This document shows positions 53,397 through 63,126 of a DNA stretch of 64,000 nt, one piece after another. The stretch spans positions 1 to 64,000 of the forward strand of contig CAMBLO010000009.1 in assembly GCA_945868505.1 (NCBI GenBank), given 5' to 3'. Position 1 is the stretch's first letter; each line of letters starts with the position of its first letter. Source of the stretch: an uncultured Clostridia bacterium. Its GTDB lineage: Bacteria > Bacillota > Clostridia > Lachnospirales > Anaerotignaceae. The notes under the pieces are model-generated. The model saw nothing but the letters and a program-made list of their open reading frames with translations. It did no database searches and was not told the origin of the DNA. The position numbers were made by a program, and so were the translations under genes.

Positions 53397-54800
53397 TTAA
53401 TATTCACCCAATTCCGTCAAAGCCGCTCGAATCATTTTGCCTGCAATGGGCGTTGCGCTGCCGTAATTGGAATTTTCGATCAAAACGGCTACCGCCACCT
53501 TGGGGTTTTCCGCAGGAGCAAAGCCGATAAACCAGCTATGGTCGTAGCCCGTAGCATTTTCCGCCGTACCGGTCTTGCCCGCAACGGTCACGCCGCTGAC
53601 TGCCGCTGCAGAGCCTGTACCGCTGGTGACAACTTCCGTCATCATATCCCGTAGGATTGCCGCTTCCTCTGCGGAACAAATATCCATCAGCTTTTCGGGA
53701 ACCGTATGCTTTGCTTCTGTTCCGTCGGGATATACCACATGATCTACAATATAAGGCTGCATCATCATACCATCATTAGCAATAGCAGAAGCCAACATCG
53801 CCATATACAGAGGTGTCACGCCTGTTCTGCCCTGCCCGATGGCAGTTTCCACCAATTCGCTTTCTGTTGCGCCCTTTTCCAGATAAATGTTGTTGAGGCT
53901 GGTTTCCAGTTCAAAATGGCTGGGGGTATCCATCCCCACCTGACGCATAGTCTTTGCTAGATTACCAGCACCGATCTCTTCTGCCAAGGCTGCAAAATAG
54001 CAGTTGCAGGAGGCCGCCAAAGCACCTTTCATATCCACTGTGCCATGGGCTTTATTATTGTAACAATGGATAACTTTATCCTCAAATTCCCGTTCCCCGG
54101 TACATTCCACCGTAAAATTCTGCCAGTTGGAAAGATGCTCCATCCCCGCCAAAGCCGTTATGGTTTTAAAAGTTGAGCCGGGGGGATAAAGCCCCTGTGT
54201 GGCTCTGTTTACCAAAGGGCTGTCTGCATGGTCTTTCAGAGTATCCCACTGAGATTCCACGCTGTTGGGGTTGAAATCAGGATAAGCCTGCAAAGCAAGA
54301 ACTCGTCCTGTGGAGGGTTCCATCACCACAATAGCTCCCTTCGCACTGCCCAGCAGATTCCCCGCCGTACTCTGGATATCCATATCTATGGTCAGAGCAA
54401 CGCTGTTGCCCTGTAATTCTGTCCCTCTTATGATGCCGCTGATACGCTGAAGCAATTCATTGTGCAACTTCATCAGTTCAAAATTTTCCGCCGCTTCCAC
54501 GCCGGTCTTGCCTACGCTGCTGTAACCGGTGATATGGGCAGCCATACGGGCACGGGGATATTCTCTGCTGTACGTTCCGTCATTCTGCAGGGTGCTGGTG
54601 GCAAGAACCTCCCCATCCCGGTCCAGAATATCACCCCGTTTGATAGTTTCATCTACATAACGCAGACGGCTGTTATAGGCATTGCCGGAAATTTCCTCCC
54701 TATCCACAAGAACCAGTTTGCCGAGATAGCCTAATAATAGGAAAAAACACAGTGCCAAAAGCCAGAATACACGGCGCATACTCCGTTTCATATTACTCAT
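53397..54800 (-). CDS. Class B penicillin-binding protein (transpeptidase)
   Basis: The protein has 467 residues from ATG 54800 behind GGGAGG, overlapping the end of the FtsW-like gene. It has one N-terminal membrane segment (VFWLLALCFFLLLGYLGKLVLV), a short dimerisation region, and a transpeptidase domain with GSTFKT (SxxK), SCN and AGKTGTAEN. The length fits the PbpA/SpoVD-like compact class. It cross-links peptidoglycan together with the SEDS polymerase encoded just upstream. Confidence 0.92.
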   Translation of the reverse strand: MSNMKRSMRRVFWLLALCFFLLLGYLGKLVLVDREEISGNAYNSRLRYVDETIKRGDILDRDGEVLATSTLQNDGTYSREYPRARMAAHITGYSSVGKTGVEAAENFELMKLHNELLQRISGIIRGTELQGNSVALTIDMDIQSTAGNLLGSAKGAIVVMEPSTGRVLALQAYPDFNPNSVESQWDTLKDHADSPLVNRATQGLYPPGSTFKTITALAGMEHLSNWQNFTVECTGEREFEDKVIHCYNNKAHGTVDMKGALAASCNCYFAALAEEIGAGNLAKTMRQVGMDTPSHFELETSLNNIYLEKGATESELVETAIGQGRTGVTPLYMAMLASAIANDGMMMQPYIVDHVVYPDGTEAKHTVPEKLMDICSAEEAAILRDMMTEVVTSGTGSAAAVSGVTVAGKTGTAENATGYDHSWFIGFAPAENPKVAVAVLIENSNYGSATPIAGKMIRAALTELGEY

Positions 54801-56190
54801 TTCTGCCGCCTCCCATCTGCATTTCCATGGTTCTGAGCTGTTCTTGTTCCTGCTGACTATGCTGTTCGCAATATACACATACCCACTGCAGCAGCCCGAT
54901 CATCATCAGGCTGACCAAAACAGAACTGCCGCCATAGCTGACAAAAGGCAATGTAACACCCGTCAGGGGAATCAACTTGATGACCCCACCCAGAATGACA
55001 AAAGCCTGGAAGGAAATCATGGTCGTTACCCCTGCCGCAAGGATGCTGTAGTACCGTCGGTTGCAATCCAAAGCGATACGCACGCCGCGGTACAAAATCA
55101 TAATGAAAATGCCGATGACCCCTGCGCCGAAAATCACGCCGAATTCCTCACAAATAGCCGCAAAAATCATATCGCTTTCCACAACGGGAATACTTTTCGG
55201 CATACCTTTTGTCAGGCCGCTGCCGAACAACCCCCATGTGGTAATGGCAAACAAAGAGCTGACAATCTGATATCCCCCCGCATCGATATCCGCCCAAGGG
55301 TTTTGCCATGCCGCCACACGCACCCGCACGTGGGAGAACAATTTGTAGGCACCTGTCGCTGCCACACTGGCAGCACCCATGCCTAAAAGGAATAAAAATT
55401 CATTGGATGTAGCAATATAGAGCATGACCATATATGTCATAAAGAAGATCAGCGCACTGCCCAAATCCTTCTGCAATACCAACAGCAGCACCAAACCTGC
55501 GCTCAAAATCCCCGTTGTCAAAAACTGTTTCCACTCTACCCGTTTGCGGAACACGCTTGCCAGATAGAAAATAAACAGGAACTTCGCAATTTCCGAAGGC
55601 TGGAAGGTAATCTTGAAGGCCTCTGGCCCAAAGGAAAGCCAGTTGGTGGAGCCACCCTTGGCAACGCCAAAAAATCTGGTGCAAATAAGCAAGCCATAGC
55701 AAACGATGATGTAAGCCCACTCAAAAATCTCAAATCGGGGTATCATGCGGAAGAAGAAGGGCAAAAACAGCATTCCCGCCAACCCGATACACATCCACAT
55801 CAACTGTCTGTATGCCAAAGCAGGCTCGACCCTTTGCAGAACAATCAGGCTCAGATCCATCAAAAACAGCATCCCCGTCCAGATCAGCGGACAGCCTTCG
55901 TAATAAAACCTGTCCAAAAGCTTGACCGCCATCAATAGAAATACAAAGGCCACCGCACCGAAGATCAGCGTCGTTATATCGAATAAATGGGTTTCCCGAT
56001 TATATCCCAAGATCAAAAATGCCGTTGTATGCATCAAAATAACGATCCGCCGCTGCATGGACACCGCAGTATAGGGGCTTCCCAAAAAGCCCCCCTGCTC
56101 ATAGGCGATATACACGATGCCCTGCCACAAAAACAGGACGATATAGAAGATGAACAGATATCTGCTCAGCATAATGATCAAATCAAACAT
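54793..56190 (-). CDS. SEDS-family peptidoglycan polymerase (FtsW/RodA/SpoVE)
   Basis: The 465-residue protein has about ten membrane helices. Conserved SEDS segments are FQPSEIAKFLFIFYLA, QKDLGSALIFFMTYMVMLY, DAGGYQIVSSLFAI and LTGVTLPFVSYGGSSVL. It polymerises lipid II glycan strands together with the neighbouring class B PBP. Division or elongation role cannot be chosen from sequence alone; the nearby zapA suggests division. Confidence 0.92.
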   Translation of the reverse strand: MFDLIIMLSRYLFIFYIVLFLWQGIVYIAYEQGGFLGSPYTAVSMQRRIVILMHTTAFLILGYNRETHLFDITTLIFGAVAFVFLLMAVKLLDRFYYEGCPLIWTGMLFLMDLSLIVLQRVEPALAYRQLMWMCIGLAGMLFLPFFFRMIPRFEIFEWAYIIVCYGLLICTRFFGVAKGGSTNWLSFGPEAFKITFQPSEIAKFLFIFYLASVFRKRVEWKQFLTTGILSAGLVLLLVLQKDLGSALIFFMTYMVMLYIATSNEFLFLLGMGAASVAATGAYKLFSHVRVRVAAWQNPWADIDAGGYQIVSSLFAITTWGLFGSGLTKGMPKSIPVVESDMIFAAICEEFGVIFGAGVIGIFIMILYRGVRIALDCNRRYYSILAAGVTTMISFQAFVILGGVIKLIPLTGVTLPFVSYGGSSVLVSLMMIGLLQWVCVYCEQHSQQEQEQLRTMEMQMGGGRNE

Positions 56191-56195
56191 TCAAA

Positions 56196-58625
56196 TCACT
56201 CCACTCCGCGGAAGAAATGTCCCTTTGTACTGCCTTTTTCGCTCATTTCTCCCAAAAGGTTACGGGTTGCAGGGCTCATGCGTTCCACATCCGCTGTCAT
56301 TTCCCCATAAGCTTTCGCAATTCTTTCGGTTCTGCCGGGGCCTTCCTTTGTAAAGTCCAGACGAACCAGACCTGTGGTGCTTTCCAAAATTTCATTATAG
56401 AATTTCAGGGTAAACAAGGGCTTTCCGTTCAGGATGGTGCAGACACATCTTTCGCAGTCTGTCATCAGAGGGAATTTCACACCCTTTCTATCCCGCAGGA
56501 AATACAGGTCCTCATTATTTCTTTCGGTGCAATATTTATCACCGTCTTTGCCGCCGGCATAGTTGCCGATAGGGCACTGCTGTGTTTTCATCAAGGGCAG
56601 GTATCCATAAACCACCATTTCACAGTCCTTATCACCCATCTGATTGATTTCCTGCAAATTGGCTTCTACGGAAAGACAAACATTGTCTGCTCCCTGTTCC
56701 TTCCAATATTCCACCGTTTTGCGATTCATGGCATTCAGGTTGTAATCCACAACGATCTTCTTACCGCTGTTTTTCACCTGATCGAACTGACCTGCGGAAC
56801 GAACCAGAAAACCATCAATTTCGCTTTCCATCAAGCGGTCGATCAAAGGCTGTTCCTTTTCCGCATTCCATTCCCTTGCCACTCTGGGCAGTGCCACATA
56901 GAGAGTCACGCCCATTTTATGACACTTTTCGGCGATTTTTTCCAGATTCTTTTCAAAATCTGCACCACATTCATAATATACTCTGCAAATGCCCTTGGCT
57001 TGCAGCACCGCATCCAGTTGTCCCAGATTCATGACCAGTGCAGTCAGCTTTTTGCGGAGCAGGAAAGGCTTTTTCTCTGTCTTTTCCAAAACGACATCGC
57101 CTTTGGCTTTCCGTTTGGATTTTTTGATGATAGCCGCTTCCAGTGCTTCGCAGGCTTCCCGGCGCACACGGTTCACTTCACTGACATTCACATAGATATA
57201 CTGGTCAATATCCGTCTGCAAATCTTCCAAAACAAAAGGAGTCGCCCCCATTTTGCTTACCTGTTCCCGTAGCTTCATGGGAAGCATAGGAGAACTGCCA
57301 GCAGGCTCTACCACTGCACCGCTGGCAAATACACTGTTGCCGCCATTGTCCCACAGTTGCAGGGAAATAGGTTCCCCTTCCTTTGCCCGAAGCATCCCGT
57401 AAATCGGCAGCTTTCTGCTGTCTTTTTCATAGGTCTTTTTCAGTTCATCGTTCAGGGCTTTGCCGAAGGTACGATAAACCACATCGTTTTTATTGATATC
57501 CCCTTCCATGGTGATGGTGATGACTTCACCAGCTTTGGAATGTTTGGAAACGTTTGTGCCAACGTGGGGTTCTGTCTGGGTCCATACCTCCAGACCATCG
57601 CCGGGCACCAAAGGCTCTCTAGTGCGGATGGTCACTTTTTTATGCTTGGGCAAATATTTATCCACAATGCCCACCTTCAAGCCCCAAGGCTTGGGGCGTT
57701 CAATACTCATCATATTTCTGCCGGCAAAGGAAGTATAATAGCCATCTGTAAAGCCGCCGCGGTTAAACAACTGCTGCAATGCCTTTACATCTGCCATATC
57801 CACCTCGTAATGCTCAGGATCTTCAAAATATTTATCGATATATTTCCGATAGATGCCTGTTACCCCTGCTACGTACTCGGGACTTTTCATTCTGCCTTCG
57901 ATTTTCAGGGATGCGATCCCCGCTTCAATGAGCTGAGGCAGGATATTCACTGTCATCACATCTTTTGGAGAAAGCAGATAGCCTTCCTCAATGTTATCGT
58001 AACCTCTATACAGGGTATAGGGCAGACGACAGGTCTGGGCACAACGACCACGGTTACCGCTTCTGCCGCCCAAAATACTGCTCATGATACACTGACCGGA
58101 ATAACATACGCACAAAGCACCATGGACGAAGGTTTCAATCTCCGCCTCCACATTTTCTGTGATATGCTTGATTTCCTCCACAGAAAGCTCTCTGCTCAAT
58201 ACGATCTTATCAAAGCCCTGACTTTCCCAATATTTTACATCAGCCAGAGAATTACAGGTCATCTGTGTGCTGGCGTGCAAGGAGAAATCGGGGAAGGATT
58301 CCTTCACCAGCTTTGCCGCCCCGGCATCCTGCATGATAAGGGCATCCACCCCCATTTCATACAGATGTTTGATATATGCCAGAAAGTCCTTCAGTTCTTC
58401 ATCTTTATAAACGGTATTCACCGTTACATATACTTTTACCCCTCTCAGGTGGCAATAGTCACAGGCTTCTTCCAGTTCCTCCAGAGAAAAATTCCCTGCA
58501 TACTGTCTGGCACTGAACTGCTTACCGCCCAGATAGACTGCATCACAGCCACTATTCACCGCTGCTTTCAAGCTTTCCATTGAACCTGCGGGAGAGAGCA
58601 GTTCCGGTTTATTCATTACGGACAT
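56196..58625 (-). CDS. U32-family peptidase-like protein
   Basis: The 809-residue protein begins with a U32 domain (LLSPAGSMESLKAAVNSGCDAVYLGGKQF, ETFVHGALCVCYSGQC, GNRGRCAQTCRLPY) and continues with a DUF3656-like insert and a second U32-like repeat containing MVYGYLPLMKTQQCPIGN. The cysteines match those that bind an Fe-S cluster in the RlhA/TrhP/YrrO group, which hydroxylate RNA using prephenate-derived intermediates. RNA hydroxylation is therefore more likely than proteolysis. It is five bases upstream of the FtsW-like gene. Confidence 0.88.
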   Translation of the reverse strand: MSVMNKPELLSPAGSMESLKAAVNSGCDAVYLGGKQFSARQYAGNFSLEELEEACDYCHLRGVKVYVTVNTVYKDEELKDFLAYIKHLYEMGVDALIMQDAGAAKLVKESFPDFSLHASTQMTCNSLADVKYWESQGFDKIVLSRELSVEEIKHITENVEAEIETFVHGALCVCYSGQCIMSSILGGRSGNRGRCAQTCRLPYTLYRGYDNIEEGYLLSPKDVMTVNILPQLIEAGIASLKIEGRMKSPEYVAGVTGIYRKYIDKYFEDPEHYEVDMADVKALQQLFNRGGFTDGYYTSFAGRNMMSIERPKPWGLKVGIVDKYLPKHKKVTIRTREPLVPGDGLEVWTQTEPHVGTNVSKHSKAGEVITITMEGDINKNDVVYRTFGKALNDELKKTYEKDSRKLPIYGMLRAKEGEPISLQLWDNGGNSVFASGAVVEPAGSSPMLPMKLREQVSKMGATPFVLEDLQTDIDQYIYVNVSEVNRVRREACEALEAAIIKKSKRKAKGDVVLEKTEKKPFLLRKKLTALVMNLGQLDAVLQAKGICRVYYECGADFEKNLEKIAEKCHKMGVTLYVALPRVAREWNAEKEQPLIDRLMESEIDGFLVRSAGQFDQVKNSGKKIVVDYNLNAMNRKTVEYWKEQGADNVCLSVEANLQEINQMGDKDCEMVVYGYLPLMKTQQCPIGNYAGGKDGDKYCTERNNEDLYFLRDRKGVKFPLMTDCERCVCTILNGKPLFTLKFYNEILESTTGLVRLDFTKEGPGRTERIAKAYGEMTADVERMSPATRNLLGEMSEKGSTKGHFFRGVE

Positions 58626-58730
58626 GATAGTCTCCTTTCTTTCACCAATTTCTATTTAAATGAAAAGAGCAGACTTCTGCGTTTGGTTCCTCCCAAACTA
58701 CGGCTTTCCACTCTTTCTATGTATTCTCGC

Positions 58731-59135
58731 TTATTTTTTTCCTTTTTTATTCTTTCCGGAAGGCAGATGCAGCTGCACGCCACTGCCATTTTCCAGCGCC
58801 AGTGTATATTCATCCAGCTTATTTTCTGCATCTTCTCTGGCTTTTTCTGCTTCTTCCAGCTTTGCAGACAATTCCTGCGCTCTGGCTGTCATCCCAAGCA
58901 GTCTGCCTTCCAATTCCGCCACATAGGCTTTTTCCTTGAAATAATCATCTGCCACATTGATAGAAGTCAGCACATAGGCAAGGCTGGAATCCATCGTAAC
59001 AGCAACGGCTTTTTCCCGCACCTCTGTCATTTTTTCATCGATATAAGATGCCACCTGACGCAAATGTTCTTCCGATTCTTCCCCAACCAGCGTAAAGCTT
59101 TTTCCGTCAATGGAAATCTTCACTCTGTTTTTCAT
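58731..59135 (-). CDS. zapA: Cell division protein ZapA
   Basis: The protein has 134 residues from ATG 59135, eight bases after GGGGAG. The N-terminal ZapA head (KISIDGKSFTLVGEESEEHLRQVASYIDEKM) is followed by a long coiled coil (MTARAQELSAKLEEAEKAREDAENKLDEY) and a basic tail. ZapA cross-links FtsZ protofilaments at the division ring. It is the first gene of the division/envelope run. Confidence 0.88.
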   Translation of the reverse strand: MKNRVKISIDGKSFTLVGEESEEHLRQVASYIDEKMTEVREKAVAVTMDSSLAYVLTSINVADDYFKEKAYVAELEGRLLGMTARAQELSAKLEEAEKAREDAENKLDEYTLALENGSGVQLHLPSGKNKKGKK

Positions 59136-59269
59136 GTGCTGCACTCCCCTTCATGGTTTTCACGATTACATACTTAATTGTAAGTATACCACAAATGCTT
59201 TCTATAAGAAATAGATTTTTTTACATAGTCTTGGCTGAAAAAACATTTTTCTTCCTATTTTAAACATAT

Positions 59270-59301
59270 AAAAAACCCCATACGAAAACTCGTATGGGGT
59301 C
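59270..59301 (-). terminator. Terminator of the 2-oxoacid oxidoreductase operon
   Basis: ACCCCATACGA pairs with TCGTATGGGGT across a short AAAC loop, followed by T on the minus strand, just after the gamma-subunit stop. Confidence 0.85.
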
Positions 59302-59322
59302 GAAAATCAATCCTCGGATGGA

Positions 59323-59886
59323 TTATTTATCCAGTTCTTTTGCGCAGTTGAAGCCCAGTTCAAATGCTTTTTTGTTATCGGGGATGAATTTTGCTTTGCC
59401 GCCTTCGAAAACGTGTGTGAACGCATCATCAATGCTTTCTACTTTAATGGGGCTTGTAGCGTAAACAACTGCCCCCAGCATAACCAGGTTAGCCAGTTTA
59501 GAACCACCGAAAGCTTCTACTGCAATTTTGTTTGCAGGAATGTTGAATACTCTTGTGCCAGCTTTTGCCTGACCTTCTTCCAGTTCAGCCAAGTCAGCGT
59601 TGATTACCAGAGCGCCGCCATCTGCTACTGTATGAGCGAATTTATCCAGGGAAGGTTTGTTCAGAGCTACTACACAAGTTGCATCCTTTGTGATAACGGG
59701 AGAACCAATGCCTTCGTCAGAAATGATAACATGTACATTAGATGTACCGCCACGCATTTCGGGACCATAAGAAGGGCACCAAGAAACTTCTTTGCCTTCC
59801 AGCATTGCTGCATAAGCAAGAATTTTACCCATGGACTGAGTCCCCTGGCCACCAAAACCTGCAAAGATGATAGAAAATGTACTCAT
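59323..59886 (-). CDS. 2-oxoacid:ferredoxin oxidoreductase, gamma subunit
   Basis: The protein has 187 residues from ATG 59886, two bases from the beta-subunit stop. It contains IIFAGFGGQGTQSMGKILA and SYGPEMRGGTSNVHVI, typical of the VorC/KorC gamma domain. It links the thiamine subunit to the ferredoxin subunit. The four separate genes, with no fused subunits, fit a 2-ketoisovalerate- or 2-ketoglutarate-type enzyme better than a pyruvate enzyme, but this is not decisive. Confidence 0.9.
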   Translation of the reverse strand: MSTFSIIFAGFGGQGTQSMGKILAYAAMLEGKEVSWCPSYGPEMRGGTSNVHVIISDEGIGSPVITKDATCVVALNKPSLDKFAHTVADGGALVINADLAELEEGQAKAGTRVFNIPANKIAVEAFGGSKLANLVMLGAVVYATSPIKVESIDDAFTHVFEGGKAKFIPDNKKAFELGFNCAKELDK

Positions 59887-59887
59887 A

Positions 59888-60640
59888 TTATTTGCCCTCC
59901 TCTGCTGTGATATCTTTGAAAACGCCAAGAGGATAGTAAGGGATCATTTTTTCTCTTACGAATTCCATAGCTTTTACAGGTGTCAGACCCCAGTTTGTAG
60001 GGCAGGAAGATACAACTTCGATGAAAGTGAAGCCCAGACCCTGTTTCTGGATTTCGAAAGCTTTTCTGATAGCTCTCTTTGCTGCTGTAACCTGAGCGGG
60101 TGTGGAAACACTTACTCTTTCGATGTAAGCGGGACCTGTCAGTGTAGCCAGCATTTCGGAAACACGCAGAGGGTTACCGTTGATCTTAGGGTCACGGCCT
60201 GCTTTTGCTGTTGTTGCTTTCATGCCGGGCAGTGTTGTAGGAGCCATCTGGCCGCCTGTCATACCATAGATACCGTTGTTGATGAAGATTGTTGTGATCT
60301 TTTCGCCACGAGCTGCTGCGTGAACGATTTCACATGTACCGATGGAAGCCAGGTCACCGTCGCCCTGATATGTCATAACAACTTTGTCGGGATGTACTCT
60401 CTTGATACCTGTTGCTGTAGCGGGAGCACGACCGTGTGCACACTGGATTGCGTCAAAGTTGAAGTAGTTGTTTGCAAATACAGCACAACCTACGGGAACG
60501 CAAGCGATTGTGTTTTCTACTTCGCCCATTTCTTCCAGAACTTCTGCTACCAGTCTATGTACGATGCCGTGTGCGCAACCAGGACAATAATGCAATTTGG
60601 CATCTGTTAAAGCTTTAGTTTTTTCAAATACAACTGCCAT
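59888..60640 (-). CDS. 2-oxoacid:ferredoxin oxidoreductase, beta subunit
   Basis: The 250-residue thiamine-diphosphate subunit has HYCPGCAHGIVHRL, the TPP motif YQGDGDLASIG with the downstream NNGIYGMTGGQMAPTT, and CPTNWGLTP near the end. It decarboxylates the 2-oxoacid. It starts one base before the alpha stop ends (overlapping ATGA). Confidence 0.92.
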   Translation of the reverse strand: MAVVFEKTKALTDAKLHYCPGCAHGIVHRLVAEVLEEMGEVENTIACVPVGCAVFANNYFNFDAIQCAHGRAPATATGIKRVHPDKVVMTYQGDGDLASIGTCEIVHAAARGEKITTIFINNGIYGMTGGQMAPTTLPGMKATTAKAGRDPKINGNPLRVSEMLATLTGPAYIERVSVSTPAQVTAAKRAIRKAFEIQKQGLGFTFIEVVSSCPTNWGLTPVKAMEFVREKMIPYYPLGVFKDITAEEGK

Positions 60641-61698
60641 TATTTGTCACCTCCCATAACTTCTTTCGCGAATGCAACCACTTCGTCAACAGTAGGTACG
60701 TTACCGCCTGTTCTGCCGTGGAATACTACTTTATTCTTATCGTTACATGCATATGCAACGTCGGGAACCATCTGACCCATGGACATTTCTACGTCCAGAT
60801 ATTTTTTAACCTGATCATTCCATTTGTCGAATGCTTTCTGAGGGAAAGGCCACAGTGTTTTAGGTCTGATCATACCTACTTTGTAACCTTCAGCTCTCAG
60901 GTAGCCGATTGCTGTTCTTACAACTCTGGAAGCTGTACCATAGGATACGAATGCGTATTCAGCATCGTCCATCAGATAATCTTCCCAAGCTTCTTCGTTA
61001 GCCAGAATTCTTTCGTATACTTCGAAATGTTCATGGTTCCAAGCTTCACAGTCATCGGGGTCGATAACCAGGTTTTTGATGTTGTGTCTTTCGCCTTTGC
61101 CTTTACCTGTCAGAGCCCATGTCTTTTCAGGGATACCTTCTCTGCGAACGTAATTGAATTCTACGGGTTCCATCATCTGACCGATCAGACCGTCAGCCAG
61201 AACGATAACGGGTGTGCCGTACATATCAGCGATATTGAATGCGTCCATAACCATGTCAACAGCTTCCTGAACGGATGCGGGAGCCAGAACTACGTTGTGG
61301 TAGTCACCGTTGGAACCGCCTTTTACTGCCATGTTATAGTCAGCCTGACCGGGCTGAATTGTACCCAGACCCGGGCCACCACGCATCATGTTGATGATAA
61401 CTGCGGGAAGGCTTGCATTGGAGATGTAACCAATACCTTCCTGTTTCAGTGCAACCCCGGGGGAAGAAGAGCTTGTCAGAACTCTTGCGCCGGCTGCTGC
61501 CGCACCATAAACCATGTTGATTGCAGCTACTTCAGATTCAGCCTGAACGAATGTGCCGCCAACCTTGGGTAATTCACTAGATAAATATTCAGGTACTTCG
61601 GACTGAGGAGTGATGGGATAGCCAAAGAAATATCTGCAACCCGCCTCGATAGCCGCTTTACCAACTGCTTCGTTGCCTTTCATCAAAACTTTTGCCAT
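60640..61698 (-). CDS. 2-oxoacid:ferredoxin oxidoreductase, alpha subunit
   Basis: The 352-residue protein has GYPITPQSEVPEYLS, FVQAESEVAAINMVYGAAAAG and TSSSSPGVALKQEGIGY. These are the pyrimidine-binding and CoA-binding parts of the alpha chain in VorB/KorA. Its start lies 19 bases after the ferredoxin subunit gene. The antisense strand is open for long stretches because of codon bias, as in lcdA. Confidence 0.92.
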   Translation of the reverse strand: MAKVLMKGNEAVGKAAIEAGCRYFFGYPITPQSEVPEYLSSELPKVGGTFVQAESEVAAINMVYGAAAAGARVLTSSSSPGVALKQEGIGYISNASLPAVIINMMRGGPGLGTIQPGQADYNMAVKGGSNGDYHNVVLAPASVQEAVDMVMDAFNIADMYGTPVIVLADGLIGQMMEPVEFNYVRREGIPEKTWALTGKGKGERHNIKNLVIDPDDCEAWNHEHFEVYERILANEEAWEDYLMDDAEYAFVSYGTASRVVRTAIGYLRAEGYKVGMIRPKTLWPFPQKAFDKWNDQVKKYLDVEMSMGQMVPDVAYACNDKNKVVFHGRTGGNVPTVDEVVAFAKEVMGGDK

Positions 61699-61717
61699 TG
61701 AAAAATCCTCCTCTCTA

Positions 61718-61933
61718 TTAGTCCAGCTTTTCTACTGTGATCGCGCAGTCAGGGCACATCTTTGCACAGCTTGTGCATGCGATACAATCTTCGCTTACCA
61801 TTTCAGCGGGATTGTAACCTGCGGGGTTGATTTTTGTTGTCGAAAGAGCCAGAACGTTCTTAGGACAAACAGATACACAAAGACCGCAACCCTTGCAAAT
61901 CACTTCATTGATCGTTACTTTACCTTTTGCCAT
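61718..61933 (-). CDS. 2-oxoacid:ferredoxin oxidoreductase, delta (ferredoxin) subunit
   Basis: The 71-residue protein has two [4Fe-4S] motifs: CKGCGLCVSVCP and CIACTSCAKMCP. It carries electrons from the beta subunit to free ferredoxin. First of the four enzyme genes, 29 bases after the P-loop ATPase gene. The ATG follows GGAGG. Confidence 0.93.
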   Translation of the reverse strand: MAKGKVTINEVICKGCGLCVSVCPKNVLALSTTKINPAGYNPAEMVSEDCIACTSCAKMCPDCAITVEKLD

Positions 61934-61962
61934 TCAAAATACACCTCCATAAATATTTGAAT

Positions 61963-62643
61963 TTACATCCAGGTTTCTCTCATATTAAACTCCATAGGGA
62001 ATAATTCCCCAGAAAGTCCTTCAGGTACTTCCTCTGTCAAAAGTTCTTTGACATAGGAAACATATTTCACAGGTACCCCTGTGCGTTTTGTTACTTCTTT
62101 CAATATTTCATCCCCGTGAACCAGACAGTCAGCTGTGGTTTCTCTTACCAGGTTTGTGTTATTGATGAAGCCTGTCACTTTCAGTCCTGCAGCATATTCC
62201 AGATTTTCCATCTGTTCAATGATGCCCTCGGGTGTAGAGGTATTGGGACGGTATGTATTGACTACCATAAAGAAGTCTGTTTCCGAATGATCCAGAACGG
62301 GTTTGATTCTGCCCAGTACCAGCGTACCTACGTCATTGCCGCCAAGGTCGATCACATACTGATATTCCTTGTTGGTGACAGGCATTGTCATTGCGCCGGA
62401 AACAGCAGGCACATCGGCAGATGCCGTATCCAGATTGGATGCGATGACCCTTATGCCCTTTTCTTCCAGCTCTTCCTTCTTTTCACGGGAACGGAAATAA
62501 ACATTTACGATATCCAAATCGGCAATAGCGACCTTGCCTTCCACGCTTTCACGCAGCTTCGTCACATAATTGACTGCGAACTCAGTCTTGCCACTGCCGT
62601 AGTGACCAGAGATGATCCTGACTCTTCTGTCATCAGTTACCAT
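61963..62643 (-). CDS. P-loop ATP-binding protein leading the oxidoreductase operon
   Basis: The protein has 226 residues from ATG 62643, eight bases after GGAGG. Walker A is SGHYGSGKTE, and the Walker B-like region is VIDLGGNDVGTL with IADLDIVNVYFRSREK after switch 1. The fold resembles CobB/MinD-type SIMIBI NTPases. No family name or partner is known to me. Its fixed position in front of the oxidoreductase suggests a role in assembly or cofactor loading, which is inference. Confidence 0.7.
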   Translation of the reverse strand: MVTDDRRVRIISGHYGSGKTEFAVNYVTKLRESVEGKVAIADLDIVNVYFRSREKKEELEEKGIRVIASNLDTASADVPAVSGAMTMPVTNKEYQYVIDLGGNDVGTLVLGRIKPVLDHSETDFFMVVNTYRPNTSTPEGIIEQMENLEYAAGLKVTGFINNTNLVRETTADCLVHGDEILKEVTKRTGVPVKYVSYVKELLTEEVPEGLSGELFPMEFNMRETWM

Positions 62644-62659
62644 GTTTTTCGCCTCCAAA

Positions 62660-63040
62660 AGCTTTTCCTGTTTCTATCATACATTATGTTTATGCATATT
62701 TCCCAAAACTAGTATGATAAAAACAATTTTATATAAGATTTAAATAAAATAATGGTATATTACAAAAATATTTTAGATATTTTTTCATTCAACTTCTTCT
62801 ATTACGTTCACATTATAACGCAACTTCTTATCACTTGCAAGAAAATTAACATATTTTTTCATTCGTATTCAAAAAAAAACACAAATTCTGACACAAAAAA
62901 AGCTAAAAATGTCGAACGCTCTGCAATCCATTTGTACGAATGTTCTATTTTTTTCGAAAAAATCTACGAAAATTTCCCTTATTTTGCTATTTGTCATACA
63001 AATATTTGGCGTATGTTCTGCAAAGAAAACAAGCAGAAAT
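62660..63040. other. AT-rich intergenic region
   Basis: This stretch lies between the glutamine synthetase terminator and the P-loop ATPase start and must hold the promoter of the oxidoreductase operon. I could not place -35 and -10 boxes with confidence, and no gene or RNA family is supported. Confidence 0.5.
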
Positions 63041-63045
63041 GTGAA

Positions 63046-63090
63046 AAACCCTCGCTTTCTCAAAAATTCTTTTTTGGAAAACGAGGGTTT
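63046..63090 (-). terminator. Terminator of the glutamine synthetase gene
   Basis: AAACCCTCG pairs exactly with CGAGGGTTT across a long AT-rich loop, followed by TTTT on the minus strand. It ends about 35 bases after the stop codon. Confidence 0.75.
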
Positions 63091-63126
63091 GTTAACGTTT
63101 TATTTTTTGTTTGTCATACAAGAGCG

